Part shown: one piece after another, positions 8,585 through 16,559 of the stretch | Layout of the letters: every line of letters begins with the position of its first letter | Numbering within the stretch: the stretch's first letter is position 1 | Position numbers and translations under genes: made by a program | The notes under the pieces: generated by a model | What the model was told of the DNA's origin: nothing | The model's database searches: none | What the model saw: only the letters and a program-made list of their open reading frames with translations | From: Streptomyces sp. WMMC500 | Lineage (GTDB): Bacteria; Actinomycetota; Actinomycetes; Streptomycetales; Streptomycetaceae | Assembly (NCBI RefSeq): GCF_027497195.1 | Contig: NZ_CP114905.1 | Coordinates: forward strand, 2,838,001 to 2,902,000 | Reading direction: 5' to 3' | Length of the DNA stretch: 64,000 nucleotides

Positions 8585-8986
8585 ATGGCTGGAGAGGACG
8601 GGACCGTACGGGTCGACAGTTGGATCTGGTCCGTACGGCTCACCAAGACCCGCTCCGCGGCGGCGAGCGCCTGCAAGGCGGGGCACGTCCGCGTCAACGG
8701 CGACCGCGTGAAGCCGGCCCAGGCGCTGCGGGTCGGCGACGAGGTGCGGGTGCGGCTGGCCGGGCGGGAGCGGGTCGTCGTCGTCAAGCGGCTGCTGCGC
8801 AAGCGGGTGGGCGCGCCGGTGGCCGTCGAGTGCTACGCCGACCACAGCCCGCCTCCGCCGCCGCGCGAGATGGCCGCCCCGGTCGCCCGCCGCGACCGCG
8901 GTACGGGCCGGCCGACGAAGCGGGATCGGCGCGAGCTGGAGCGCCTGCGCGCCAGGGCGGAGAGCCGGGGCGGGGACGCGGGCTGA
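8585..8986 (+). CDS. S4-domain RNA-binding protein, Hsp15-like
   Basis: A 133-residue basic protein. The S4 RNA-binding domain covers residues 8-75: RVDSWIWSVRLTKTRSAA, then ACKAGHVRVNGDRVKP and GDEVRVRL. The tail from about residue 85 is Arg/Lys/Pro-rich. Hsp15-type proteins bind stalled 50S subunits carrying nascent chains and help ribosome rescue; I infer this role from the domain arrangement. Length equals typical Hsp15 (about 130). Start ATG at 8585 was chosen because the S4 domain begins within ten residues. It is divergent from the quinone oxidoreductase and convergent with the phosphodiesterase-like gene. Confidence 0.85.
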   Translation: MAGEDGTVRVDSWIWSVRLTKTRSAAASACKAGHVRVNGDRVKPAQALRVGDEVRVRLAGRERVVVVKRLLRKRVGAPVAVECYADHSPPPPPREMAAPVARRDRGTGRPTKRDRRELERLRARAESRGGDAG

Positions 8987-8998
8987 GCCCGGCCGGGA

Positions 8999-9019
8999 CG
9001 CGGGGGCCGACCCCCCGCG
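8999..9019. terminator. Short GC hairpin between convergent genes
   Basis: CGCGGGGG (8999-9006) pairs with CCCCCGCG (9012-9019) over a 5-base loop, 13 bases after the S4 gene stop. It could end transcripts from both sides. The stem is only 8 pairs, so confidence is modest. Confidence 0.4.
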
Positions 9020-9066
9020 CGGCCGGACGCGCGCCGGCGGCCCCACGGCCACCGGCGCCGTACCCG

Positions 9067-9969
9067 TCAGAACTGCAGGAAGGCCTGCACCGGCAGGTGG
9101 TCGCTCGGGAACTGGCCGCCGCGCTCGTACGTGTTGATCTTGGCGTACCGCGTGCGCACCCCGGGCGTGACGAGGATCCAGTCGATCCGGTCGCCGTCCG
9201 GCACCAGCGGCCGGTACCCGTGGAACGTGGCGTACGCGTCGCTGCGCCGCTCGGCCGCGTCCCAGGTGTCCTCCAGGCCGCCGCCCGCGAGCATCGCGTC
9301 GTAGACGGGGTTGGCGTGCGCGGGGACGTTGAAGTCGCCGGTGACGACCCGCGGCAGCGCGGCGTCGAACTCCGCGAAGCGGCTGGTGATGAGGTCCGCG
9401 GAGCGTTCGCGGGCCTGCTGGTTGACGTGGTCGAGGTGGGTGTTGACGTGGTAGAACTCGCCGCCCGTGGCCAGGTCGCGGAAGCGCACCCAGGTGACCA
9501 TGCGCAGGACGGCGTTGCCCCAGGTGTTGGAGCCGATGAGGTACGGCTCGTCGGAGAGCCAGTAGTGGTCGAACGCGACCGGGGCCAGCCGGCGGATGTC
9601 GTAGAACACCGCCATGAACTCGTCCTTGCTGCCGCCCTGCCGGCCGGTGCCGATCCAGGCGTGGTGGCGGCCGAGGTCGGCCGCGATGTCGAGCAGTTGC
9701 GGGTACAGCCCCTCCTGGGTGCCGACCAGGTGCGGCTCCTCGGCGCGCAGCAGCGCCCGGGTGACGGGGCGGCGCTCGGGCCAGGAGTTCGGCGGGGTGG
9801 CGGAGGCGTAGCGGAGGTTGAAGCTCATGACGTGCAGTTCGTCCTCGCCGCCGCCCCGGCGCGCGGGGCCGTCGGCCCGCGCCTCGGACAGCCCGACGAC
9901 ACTCGGGGCGAGGGCGGCGGCAGCCGCGGTGCCGAGGGCGCGGCGGCGGCTGAGGGGGAACTCGGGCAT
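9067..9969 (-). CDS. Exported endonuclease/exonuclease/phosphatase-family protein (Tat signal)
   Basis: A 300-residue protein with a twin-arginine signal (SRRRALGTAAAAALAPSVVG) followed by an EEP domain. Family catalytic motifs are present: MSFNLRY (Asn), VGTQEGLY (metal-binding Glu), NTHLDHVN (His), VTGDFNVPA (Asp/Asn) and the terminal PSDHLPV (Asp/His). EEP members hydrolyse phosphodiester bonds in nucleic acids, sphingomyelin or inositol phosphates. Export by Tat suggests an extracellular phosphodiesterase, but the substrate is not readable. Length is usual. The ATG follows GAGAGGTG. It is divergent from phzF, with a 167-base intergenic region. Confidence 0.85.
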   Translation of the reverse strand: MPEFPLSRRRALGTAAAAALAPSVVGLSEARADGPARRGGGEDELHVMSFNLRYASATPPNSWPERRPVTRALLRAEEPHLVGTQEGLYPQLLDIAADLGRHHAWIGTGRQGGSKDEFMAVFYDIRRLAPVAFDHYWLSDEPYLIGSNTWGNAVLRMVTWVRFRDLATGGEFYHVNTHLDHVNQQARERSADLITSRFAEFDAALPRVVTGDFNVPAHANPVYDAMLAGGGLEDTWDAAERRSDAYATFHGYRPLVPDGDRIDWILVTPGVRTRYAKINTYERGGQFPSDHLPVQAFLQF

Positions 9970-10136
9970 GGGTCACCTCTCCGTTCGGGGGGTGCGACGT
10001 GGGGAGAGTCTCAGGCGGTGAGGTGAGGGGGAAGTGACGCGCGCACGTCAGTGACACGAACTGGAGATCACCCGGGTACGGGCCGGCCACCGCACACCGG
10101 CGGGAACAGCCGCCGCGCCCGGGAGGTTCACCCCCC

Positions 10137-10988
10137 ATGACCGACGTGCTGCGTTACACCGCCTTCGCCACCGACCCCGCCGGCGGCAACCGGGCCGGCG
10201 TCGTCCTCGACGCCGCCGGCCTCTCCGACGAGCGGATGGCCGCCATCGCGGCCGAGGTGGGCTACTCCGAGACCGCCTTCCTCACCCCGGGCCCGGCGGA
10301 CGAGGCGGGCCCCGGGCGGTCGTTCACGGCCCGGTACTTCAGCCCCGCCGCCGAGGTCCCCTTCTGCGGGCACGCGACCGTCGCGACCGCCGTCGCGCTC
10401 GCCGAGCGGCTGGGCGCCGGCGACTTCGCGCTGCACACCCGGCCCGGCCGGGTCCCGGTGGCGGTCACCGAGGCCGACGGCGTGCTGAAGGCGACGCTCA
10501 GCAGCGTGGAGCCGCACGTCCGGGAGGCCGCGGACGCCGACGTCGCCGAGGCGCTGGCCGCGCTGCGCTGGTCCGCCGCCGAGCTGGACCCCGCCCTGCC
10601 CCCGCGCATCGCCTTCGCCGGCGCGCACCACCTCGTCCTCGCCGCCGCCACCCGCGCGCGCCTCGCCGACCTCGACTACGACTTCGGCCGGCTGCGCGCC
10701 CTGATGGAGAGGCTGGACCTCACCACCGTCCAGCTCGTCTGGCGCGAGTCCCCGGCCGTCTTCCACGTCCGCGACCCGTTCCCGGTCGGCGGCGTCGTGG
10801 AGGACGCGGCCACCGGCGCGGCGGCGGCGGCCTTCGGCGCGTACGCCCGCGAACTCGGCCTCGCCGGCGAGCCGGCCCGGCTCGCCCTCCACCAGGGGCA
10901 CGACATGGGCAGCCCCTCGCTCCTGGAGGTCGAGCTGCGCGCGGGCGACCCCCGGGTCCACGTCACGGGCGCGGCGGTCCGCCTCTGA
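10137..10988 (+). CDS. PhzF-family isomerase-like protein
   Basis: A 283-residue protein with the two-lobed diaminopimelate epimerase-like fold of the PhzF family. The catalytic glutamate lies in VGYSETAFL; CGHATVATA and the C-terminal DAATGAAAAAFGAY phosphate-loop-like motifs are in the expected places. Phenazine PhzF isomerises a dihydroanthranilate, but most family members, including stand-alone ones like this, have unknown substrates. No phenazine genes are nearby. Length is typical (260-300). The start ATG has a GGGAGG ribosome site about 10 bases upstream. Confidence 0.85.
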   Translation: MTDVLRYTAFATDPAGGNRAGVVLDAAGLSDERMAAIAAEVGYSETAFLTPGPADEAGPGRSFTARYFSPAAEVPFCGHATVATAVALAERLGAGDFALHTRPGRVPVAVTEADGVLKATLSSVEPHVREAADADVAEALAALRWSAAELDPALPPRIAFAGAHHLVLAAATRARLADLDYDFGRLRALMERLDLTTVQLVWRESPAVFHVRDPFPVGGVVEDAATGAAAAAFGAYARELGLAGEPARLALHQGHDMGSPSLLEVELRAGDPRVHVTGAAVRL

Positions 10989-11134
10989 GCCTCCGCGCGG
11001 CCCGGATGTGATCCACGCCACATTCGGGATTTCCTCCGCTCCGATGTCGAAATCCGTCCCGCCCGCTCGACGCACGGGTGAGAGGCGCCCGCAGGGGGCG
11101 CCGGACGGTTGTCATCCGACAAGGAGCACACCCC

Positions 11135-12808
11135 ATGGCCACCGACATCGCGACACGGGCAGGGCGGCGGGAGTGGATCGGGCTCGCGGTGCTCGCGCTG
11201 CCCGTCCTGCTGATCTCCATCGACGTCTTCGTCCTGCTGCTCGCTCTGCCCCACCTCAGCGCCGACCTCGGCGCGAACAGCTCCGAGCAGCTCTGGATCA
11301 TGGACATCTACGGGTTCATGCTCTCCGGCTTCCTCGTCACGATGGGCACTCTCGGCGACCGCATCGGCCGCCGCCGCCTGCTGCTCACCGGCGCGGCGGC
11401 GTTCAGCGTCGCGTCGGTGGTCGCCGCGTACTCCACAGGACCGGAGATGCTGATCGCCTCCCGCGCGCTGCTCGGCATCGCCGGGGCGACGCTGGCGCCG
11501 TCGACGCTGGCGCTCATCACCACCATGTTCAAGGACCCCCGGCAGCGGTCGGCGGCCATCGGCGTCTGGTTCATGTGCTTCATGGGCGGTGCGGCGATCG
11601 GCCCGCTGGTCGGCGGGGCGATGCTGGAGCACTTCTGGTGGGGCTCGGCGTTCCTGCTCGGGGTGCCCGCGATGGTGCTGCTGCTCGTCCTGGGCCCGAT
11701 CGTGCTGCCCGAGTACCGCGACACCAAGGCGGGCCGACTGGATCTGGCGAGCGTGGCGCTGTCGCTGGCGGCGGTGCTGCCGCTGGTCTACGCGCTGAAG
11801 GAACTGGCGAAGGACGGCTGGGCGCCGGTGCCGCTGGCCGCGCTCGCGGCGGGCGGGGCGTTCGGCACGGTCTTCGTACAGCGGCAGCAGCGGCTGGAGC
11901 ACCCGCTGATGGACCTGAAGCTGTTCCGCAACCGGGCCTTCTGCACCGCGCTCGGCGGGATGTTCGCCGGCACGTTCCTGATGGGCGCGCTGATGCTGTT
12001 CATCACGCAGTACCTGCAGATGGTGCAGGGGCTCACGCCGCTGAAGGCGGGCCTGTGGATGCTGCCCGCGGTGGTGGCCTCCGGGATCAGCTTCGGCCTC
12101 GCCCCCCTCGCGGCGCGCTTCGTCCGCCCGGCGCGGCTGATCGGCGGCGGGCTCAGCGTCTCGGTCGTCGGCCTGCTGCTGCTCGTCGCGGCCGACGTGT
12201 CCGGCGGACTGCCGTACGTCGTCACGGGGTTCGCGCTCATCAACCTGGGGGCGGGGCCGCTGGTGACGCTCGGCACCGACCTGGTCGTCAGCTCCGCGCC
12301 GCCGGAGAAGGCGGGCTCGGCGGCGGCGATGAACGAGACCAGCGGCGAGTTCGGCTACGCGCTGGGCATCGCGACCCTGGGCAGCATCGGCACGATCGTC
12401 TACCGCGGGCAGATCGAGGACACGATCCCGGCCGGCACCCCGGGCCCGGCGGCGGACGCCGCCCGCGAGGGCATCACCGGCGCGGCCACCGCGGCGGCGG
12501 ACCTGCCGGCCCGGACGGCGGAGGCGCTGCTGGCGCCGGCGCGGGAGGCGTACGTGAGCGGGATGCACGTGGCGGCGGTGATCGCGGCGGTGCTGCTCGC
12601 GGGGGTGGCGGTCCTGGCCGTACGCCTCCTGAACCACGTCCCGCCGACGGGCACGGCGCCGCCGGAGCCGGCGGCTGCGGACGCCGCCGAGGCCACGGAG
12701 GCAGACACGGCTGACACGGCCGACACGGCCGCCAAGTTCGCCGAGGGCGCCGAGGGCGCCGAGGCGGACGGCGACGAGTCGCCCGCTTCGGAGCCGGTAC
12801 GCGCCTGA
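11135..12808 (+). CDS. MFS drug/proton antiporter, DHA2 (14-helix) type
   Basis: A 557-residue polytopic membrane protein. After a short N-terminus it shows VLLISIDVFVLLLALPHLS, the conserved GTLGDRIGRRRLLL loop (motif A) and GASLAP-like GIAGATLAPSTLA (motif C), typical of EmrB/QacA-like exporters. Length and two extra central helices fit the DHA2 family. The last 45 residues are a cytoplasmic Ala/Glu/Asp-rich tail with tandem ADT and GAE units. The ATG follows a strong AAGGAG (11121-11126). The likely role is proton-driven export of cationic dyes or drugs; the substrate is inferred only. A terminator hairpin follows the gene. Confidence 0.88.
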   Translation: MATDIATRAGRREWIGLAVLALPVLLISIDVFVLLLALPHLSADLGANSSEQLWIMDIYGFMLSGFLVTMGTLGDRIGRRRLLLTGAAAFSVASVVAAYSTGPEMLIASRALLGIAGATLAPSTLALITTMFKDPRQRSAAIGVWFMCFMGGAAIGPLVGGAMLEHFWWGSAFLLGVPAMVLLLVLGPIVLPEYRDTKAGRLDLASVALSLAAVLPLVYALKELAKDGWAPVPLAALAAGGAFGTVFVQRQQRLEHPLMDLKLFRNRAFCTALGGMFAGTFLMGALMLFITQYLQMVQGLTPLKAGLWMLPAVVASGISFGLAPLAARFVRPARLIGGGLSVSVVGLLLLVAADVSGGLPYVVTGFALINLGAGPLVTLGTDLVVSSAPPEKAGSAAAMNETSGEFGYALGIATLGSIGTIVYRGQIEDTIPAGTPGPAADAAREGITGAATAAADLPARTAEALLAPAREAYVSGMHVAAVIAAVLLAGVAVLAVRLLNHVPPTGTAPPEPAAADAAEATEADTADTADTAAKFAEGAEGAEADGDESPASEPVRA

Positions 12809-12855
12809 CCCCGGCCCCGCGCACGCAACCACGCGAACCACGCGAACCACCCCCG

Positions 12856-12882
12856 GGGGTGGGCGGTCTTCCCGCCCACCCC
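12856..12882. terminator. Hairpin terminator between convergent genes
   Basis: GGGGTGGGCGG (12856-12866) and CCGCCCACCCC (12872-12882) form an 11-pair perfect stem with a TCTTC loop, between the MFS gene and the convergent small gene. It could act on both strands. Confidence 0.65.
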
Positions 12883-12943
12883 GGACCGCTGTCCGCGCCG
12901 GGCCCGCCGCCCGGCCGTCGGCCCCGGTCGGGCCGCTCACACG

Positions 12944-13249
12944 TCAGCGGCCCGACCGGCGGGCCGCCTCGCGCAGCGCCATCCGCGCCGCGACCGTACC
13001 CCCGTTCAGCGTCTCCCAGAACGGGTGGATGGATATCTCGATGGACAGCTCGCGGAACCTCTTCCGCAGCACCGTCTCCTGCCGGTCCAGCTCGGGCGTC
13101 CACCCGCTGTTCGCCCGGTGCTCAACGCCCGCGCCGTCCGTGTACGGGCGCAGCGGGAACTCCTCCAACCGCTGCGCGACGGCGAACCACTCCCGCTTCG
13201 CCCGCAGCAACTCCTCCGGAAACTCGTAGTCACTCACCCTCGCTATCAT
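12944..13249 (-). CDS. Small conserved-looking protein of unknown function
   Basis: A 101-residue soluble, charged protein: MIARVSDYEFPEELLRAKRE, then FPLRPYTDGAGVEHRANSGW and SIEISIHPFWETLNGGTVAA. There is no signal peptide or membrane helix. Codon use and coherent amphipathic helices support a real gene. I do not recognise the family. The start could be the ATG at 13249 or the GTG at 13237 (VSDYEF), which has a closer GCGAGG upstream. It is convergent with the MFS gene and divergent from the VOC protein gene, sharing an AT-rich 61-base promoter region. Confidence 0.65.
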   Translation of the reverse strand: MIARVSDYEFPEELLRAKREWFAVAQRLEEFPLRPYTDGAGVEHRANSGWTPELDRQETVLRKRFRELSIEISIHPFWETLNGGTVAARMALREAARRSGR

Positions 13250-13310
13250 ACGTGTGTTCGATTTTAAGAAGCGAGCGCCGACGCGCGACACGGCTACGTA
13301 GGATCGCCGC

Positions 13311-14051
13311 ATGGCTCTGCGACCCGTCCAGGTGAACGTCAAGGCGCTCGACCACGCGGCGGTCGGCCGGTTCTGGGCGGAAGCGCTCGGCTGGCGCGCC
13401 CACGCACCCGGCGCGACCACCTACGCCGCCCCCGACGGCGACCTCGTCTGGCCGCACCCGGTCGCCGTCGCCATCGACGTCGTCCCCGTCCCGGAACCCA
13501 AGACGGCGACGAAGAACCGCGTGCACCTCGACCTCGCCACCACCTCCGCGGCACACCGGACGGAACTGGTCGCCCGCCTCCGGTCGCTCGGCGCGGCCCC
13601 CGCCGACGTGGGCCAGGGCGAGGTGCCGTGGACGGTCCTCGCCGACCCGGAGGGGAACGAGTTCTGCGTGCTGGAGCCGAGGGACGTCTACCGGGACACC
13701 GGGCCGATCGCCGCGGTGGTGGTCGACTGCGCGGACCCGCGTGCCATGGCCCGGTTCTGGGGCGAGGCAACGGACTGGACGCTCCGGGAGGTGACCGGCG
13801 AACGGGCGGTGCTGCGCTCGGCCGCGGACACCGGCCCGTACCTGGAGTTCCTCCGCGTCCCCGGCCGGAAGACCGTCCCGGACCGCGTCCACCTCGACCT
13901 GCTGCCCTACCCCGGCGACGACAAGGAGGCGGAGGTCGCCCGGCTCCGCACCCTGGGCGCCGGCGACCTCGACGTCGGCCAGGGCGACGTCCCGTGGACC
14001 TGCCTGACCGACCCGGAGGACCACGAGTTCTGCGTCCTCGCCCTCCCGTAA
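13311..14051 (+). CDS. Two-domain VOC (glyoxalase-like) protein
   Basis: A 246-residue protein made of two similar vicinal-oxygen-chelate domains, about residues 1-120 and 125-246. Each half carries the same pattern: PVQVNVKALDHAAVGRFWAE with DPEGNEFCVLEP in the first, and VDCADPRAMARFWGEATDW with DPEDHEFCVLALP in the second. The repeated KNRVHLDL/PDRVHLDL strands confirm duplication. VOC proteins are metal enzymes (glyoxalases, dioxygenases) or antibiotic-binding proteins; the conserved H and E positions are present, but no substrate is evident. It ends 6 bases from the convergent oxidoreductase gene. Confidence 0.85.
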   Translation: MALRPVQVNVKALDHAAVGRFWAEALGWRAHAPGATTYAAPDGDLVWPHPVAVAIDVVPVPEPKTATKNRVHLDLATTSAAHRTELVARLRSLGAAPADVGQGEVPWTVLADPEGNEFCVLEPRDVYRDTGPIAAVVVDCADPRAMARFWGEATDWTLREVTGERAVLRSAADTGPYLEFLRVPGRKTVPDRVHLDLLPYPGDDKEAEVARLRTLGAGDLDVGQGDVPWTCLTDPEDHEFCVLALP

Positions 14052-14057
14052 CCCGCC

Positions 14058-14951
14058 CTACGGCACCAGTACCAGCCGCCCCCGTATCCCGCCCTCCGCC
14101 AGGCGGGCGTGGGCCTTCGGCGCGTCGGTCAGGGCGTACGTCTCGGCGACCCGGAGCGTCAGGGTGCCGGCGTCGACGAGCCGGGTCAGCTCCGCCAGCC
14201 GGGGGCCGTCGGCGCGTACGTCGAGGGCGGCCGTGCGGATGGCGCGGACCGGGGCCGGGGCCGTGTGCGGGATGACCGCGGCCAGTGCGCCGCCGTCGCG
14301 GGTCCAGCGCAGGGTCTGCGCGCCGCCGAGCACCGCCGCGTCGAGCACGGCGTCGTGGCCGGCCGGGGCCGGGGCGGTCGTGAACGCCGCGCCGAGGGAG
14401 CGGACCAGCTCCTCGTCGGACTCCCGGGCCAGCCCCGTCACCGAGACGCCGCGGTCGACGGCGAGCTGGACCGCGTACGCCCCCAGCGCCCCCGCGGCGC
14501 CCGTGACCAGCAGCGAGGAACCCGGCGCCGGGTCCAGCAGGCCCAGTGCCTGGTCGGCGGCGAGGGCGTTGAGCGGCAGCGTGGCGGCGTGCACGGCGTC
14601 CACCGTCGTCGGCGCCGGGGCCACCGCGGCGGCGTCCACCACCACGTACTCGGCGTGCGAGCCCAGCGGCTTCGCCACCCCGTGCACCAGCGCCACGACC
14701 GCGTCGCCCGCGGCGAAGCCCGCGCCCGCGCCCGCCGCGTCCACCGTCCCCGCGGCGTCCCAGCCGAGCCCCGTGTACGGGCCGCCCGCCGCGGCGCCGA
14801 AGACGCCGGCGCGCGTCCCGCCGTCCACGGGGTTGAGGGCCGCCGCGTCGACCTTGATCCGCACCTGCCCCGCGCCCGGCTCGGGCACCTCCGCGTCGGC
14901 GATCGTCACGGCCTCGGGGCCGCCGAACTCCGTCACCACTGCAGCACGCAT
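14058..14951 (-). CDS. NADP-dependent quinone oxidoreductase-like protein, HxlR partner
   Basis: A 297-residue medium-chain dehydrogenase/reductase of the zinc-free quinone reductase type. The N-terminus is MRAAVVTEFGGPEAVTIADA, with AALNPVDGGTRAGVFG in the GroES-like domain and the nucleotide motif VTGAAGALGAYAVQLA in mid-protein. It is divergent from an HxlR regulator with a palindrome between them, a common arrangement for redox- or quinone-responsive control. It probably reduces quinones or other electrophiles with NADPH. It is a paralogue of the oxidoreductase at 7597-8520, not adjacent and only moderately similar. The ATG is preceded by GGGAGAA. Confidence 0.85.
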   Translation of the reverse strand: MRAAVVTEFGGPEAVTIADAEVPEPGAGQVRIKVDAAALNPVDGGTRAGVFGAAAGGPYTGLGWDAAGTVDAAGAGAGFAAGDAVVALVHGVAKPLGSHAEYVVVDAAAVAPAPTTVDAVHAATLPLNALAADQALGLLDPAPGSSLLVTGAAGALGAYAVQLAVDRGVSVTGLARESDEELVRSLGAAFTTAPAPAGHDAVLDAAVLGGAQTLRWTRDGGALAAVIPHTAPAPVRAIRTAALDVRADGPRLAELTRLVDAGTLTLRVAETYALTDAPKAHARLAEGGIRGRLVLVP

Positions 14952-15027
14952 GGTCAGTTCTCCCTGATCGGTCTCGGTACGGGTATCCGTTCCGCTGCTG
15001 CGACCCTAGGAAGAGTTGATATCTTCT

Positions 15028-15041
15028 GGTAAGTAGTTACC
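15028..15041. promoter_or_regulatory. Palindrome GGTAA-N4-TTACC between HxlR and oxidoreductase
   Basis: GGTAAGTAGTTACC has 5-base perfect arms with a 4-base centre and lies in the only AT-rich patch of the 121-base divergent region, 31 bases before the HxlR start. HxlR-family dimers commonly bind short GTAA/TTAC palindromes at such positions, so it is a likely autoregulatory and oxidoreductase operator. Confidence 0.5.
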
Positions 15042-15072
15042 TGAGAGTGCCTAGGCCACCCGGAGGAGAGCC

Positions 15073-15492
15073 ATGGCGACCACGACGGCGGCCCAGCGGC
15101 GCGAGCAGGCGCGCTTCGCGTACGACGCGTATCTGCGGGACTGCCCCACCAACCAGCTCCTCGGCCGCCTCAGCGACAAGTGGGTCAGCCTCGTCGTCGC
15201 CGCCCTGTCCGGCGGCCCGCGGCGCTACAGCGACCTGCGCCGGAAGATCGCCGGCGTGAGCCCGAAGATGCTCACCCAGACCCTGCGCACGCTGGAGCGG
15301 GACGGCATCCTCACCCGTGCCGTCACCCCCTCCGTCCCCGTCCGCGTCGACTACGAGCTGACGGACCTCGGCCGCAGCCTCGCCGGGCTCCTCACCGCCG
15401 TGAAGGACTGGGCGGAGGAGCACATCGAGGAGGTGCACGCCGCCCGCGAACGCTACGAGGCCCAGGCGGCGGAGGGGGCCCGCGCGGGCTGA
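15073..15492 (+). CDS. HxlR-family winged-helix transcriptional regulator
   Basis: A 139-residue DNA-binding protein. The winged helix begins with LRDCPTNQLLGRLSDKWVSL and contains GPRRYSDLRRKIAGVSPKML and LRTLERDGILTR. The cysteine just before the helix-turn-helix (DCP) is the position used for thiol redox or electrophile sensing in characterised relatives such as YodB, QorR and HypR. That suggests induction of the divergent quinone reductase under electrophile stress, which is inference. Length is typical (110-140). The ATG has GGAGGAG 6 bases upstream. It is convergent with the LysR gene, 4 bases apart. Confidence 0.88.
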   Translation: MATTTAAQRREQARFAYDAYLRDCPTNQLLGRLSDKWVSLVVAALSGGPRRYSDLRRKIAGVSPKMLTQTLRTLERDGILTRAVTPSVPVRVDYELTDLGRSLAGLLTAVKDWAEEHIEEVHAARERYEAQAAEGARAG

Positions 15493-15496
15493 GCGC

Positions 15497-16432
15497 TCAC
15501 GCGTACGCCTCCGGATCGCGCACGCACTCCCGTACCGCCGCCAGGAAGTCCGCCACCGGCGGGCTCGTCCGCTCCCGCGGCCACGCCACCGCGATCCGCA
15601 GCGGCTCGATGTCGCGCACCGGCCGCCAGACCAGCTCCGGGTGCGTGTAGTACGTGGCCATCGACTCCGCGGCGAGACACACCGCCCCGCCCGCCGCCAC
15701 GTGCTCCAGCATCTCCTCGACGTTGTCGTTCTCCGGCCCCCACAGCGGCTCCGAGCCGTCCGGACGGGGGTTGACCGCCCACCAGTCGACCCACTCCCTG
15801 GGCGCCCTGCGGGTCCACATCAGGCGTTCGCCGCCCAGATCCGCGATGCCCACGTCCGGCCGGTCCGCCAGCGGGTGTCTGCGCGGGAGCGCGACCCAGC
15901 GCCGTTCGGTCGCGACCGTACGCGCGTGCAGCCCCGTCAGGTCGGCGGGCAGCCACAGGAACGCCACGTCGGCCAGGCCCCGGCGCAGTCCCTCGGCCTC
16001 CCCGCCCCAGTCGAACCGGGTCAGCTCCAGCACCGCTTCGGGCCGCCGCGCGGCGAAGGCCGCCCGCACCCGCAGGCCCAGCGGACCCGCGCCGGTGGCC
16101 ACGAAGCCGAGCCGGAGCACGTTGCGCTCCGCCGCCGCGGTCGTACGGACCTCGCGTACCGCCCGCGCCCAGTCGGCGGTGAGCCGCCGCGCCGCCGGCA
16201 CCAGCGCCTCGCCGGCCGCTGTCAACCGCACCTCGCGCCCGGTGCGTGCGAACAGGTCGGCGCCCAGGTCCGCCTCCAGCCGGCGGATCTGCCGGCTCAG
16301 CGAGGGCTGGGTGACGTACAGCTCGCGCGCGGCGGCCGTGAAGCTCAACTGCTCGGCCACGGCGAGGAAGTAGCGCAGCACGCGGGTGTCCACGTCCGCC
16401 GCCGCGCCCTCGCTCACCGGCTGCCCGTCCAT
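15497..16432 (-). CDS. LysR-family transcriptional regulator
   Basis: A 311-residue regulator. The N-terminal winged helix reads VLRYFLAVAEQLSFTAAARE then LYVTQPSLSRQIRRLEADLG (about residues 17-60), followed by an effector-binding periplasmic-protein-like domain. Start ATG at 16432 was chosen because it gives the usual short lead before the HTH. It is divergent from the Tat-signal SDR gene with 127 bases between them, and LysR proteins often control the divergent gene, so the SDR is the likely target. No clear T-N11-A box could be assigned. The ligand is unknown. Confidence 0.88.
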   Translation of the reverse strand: MDGQPVSEGAAADVDTRVLRYFLAVAEQLSFTAAARELYVTQPSLSRQIRRLEADLGADLFARTGREVRLTAAGEALVPAARRLTADWARAVREVRTTAAAERNVLRLGFVATGAGPLGLRVRAAFAARRPEAVLELTRFDWGGEAEGLRRGLADVAFLWLPADLTGLHARTVATERRWVALPRRHPLADRPDVGIADLGGERLMWTRRAPREWVDWWAVNPRPDGSEPLWGPENDNVEEMLEHVAAGGAVCLAAESMATYYTHPELVWRPVRDIEPLRIAVAWPRERTSPPVADFLAAVRECVRDPEAYA

Positions 16433-16559
16433 GCCCGAAGCGTATGGGTGCAGGCATTGGACCGCCCCGGAACTCCGGTGTTTCGGTGGTCCCGACCGGA
16501 ACACGCGCCGGCACGGCCGGGCCACGCGGCCCCGCCCGCGCCGCGGAGAGGAGCCGACC

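Noticed and set aside
10137-10988. Phenazine biosynthesis locus suggested by phzF
   Set aside because: No other phz genes are nearby; stand-alone PhzF-like proteins are common.
16431-16457. ATGCC/GGCAT inverted repeat between LysR and SDR genes as a LysR box
   Set aside because: One arm includes the LysR start codon and the spacing does not fit a T-N11-A site.
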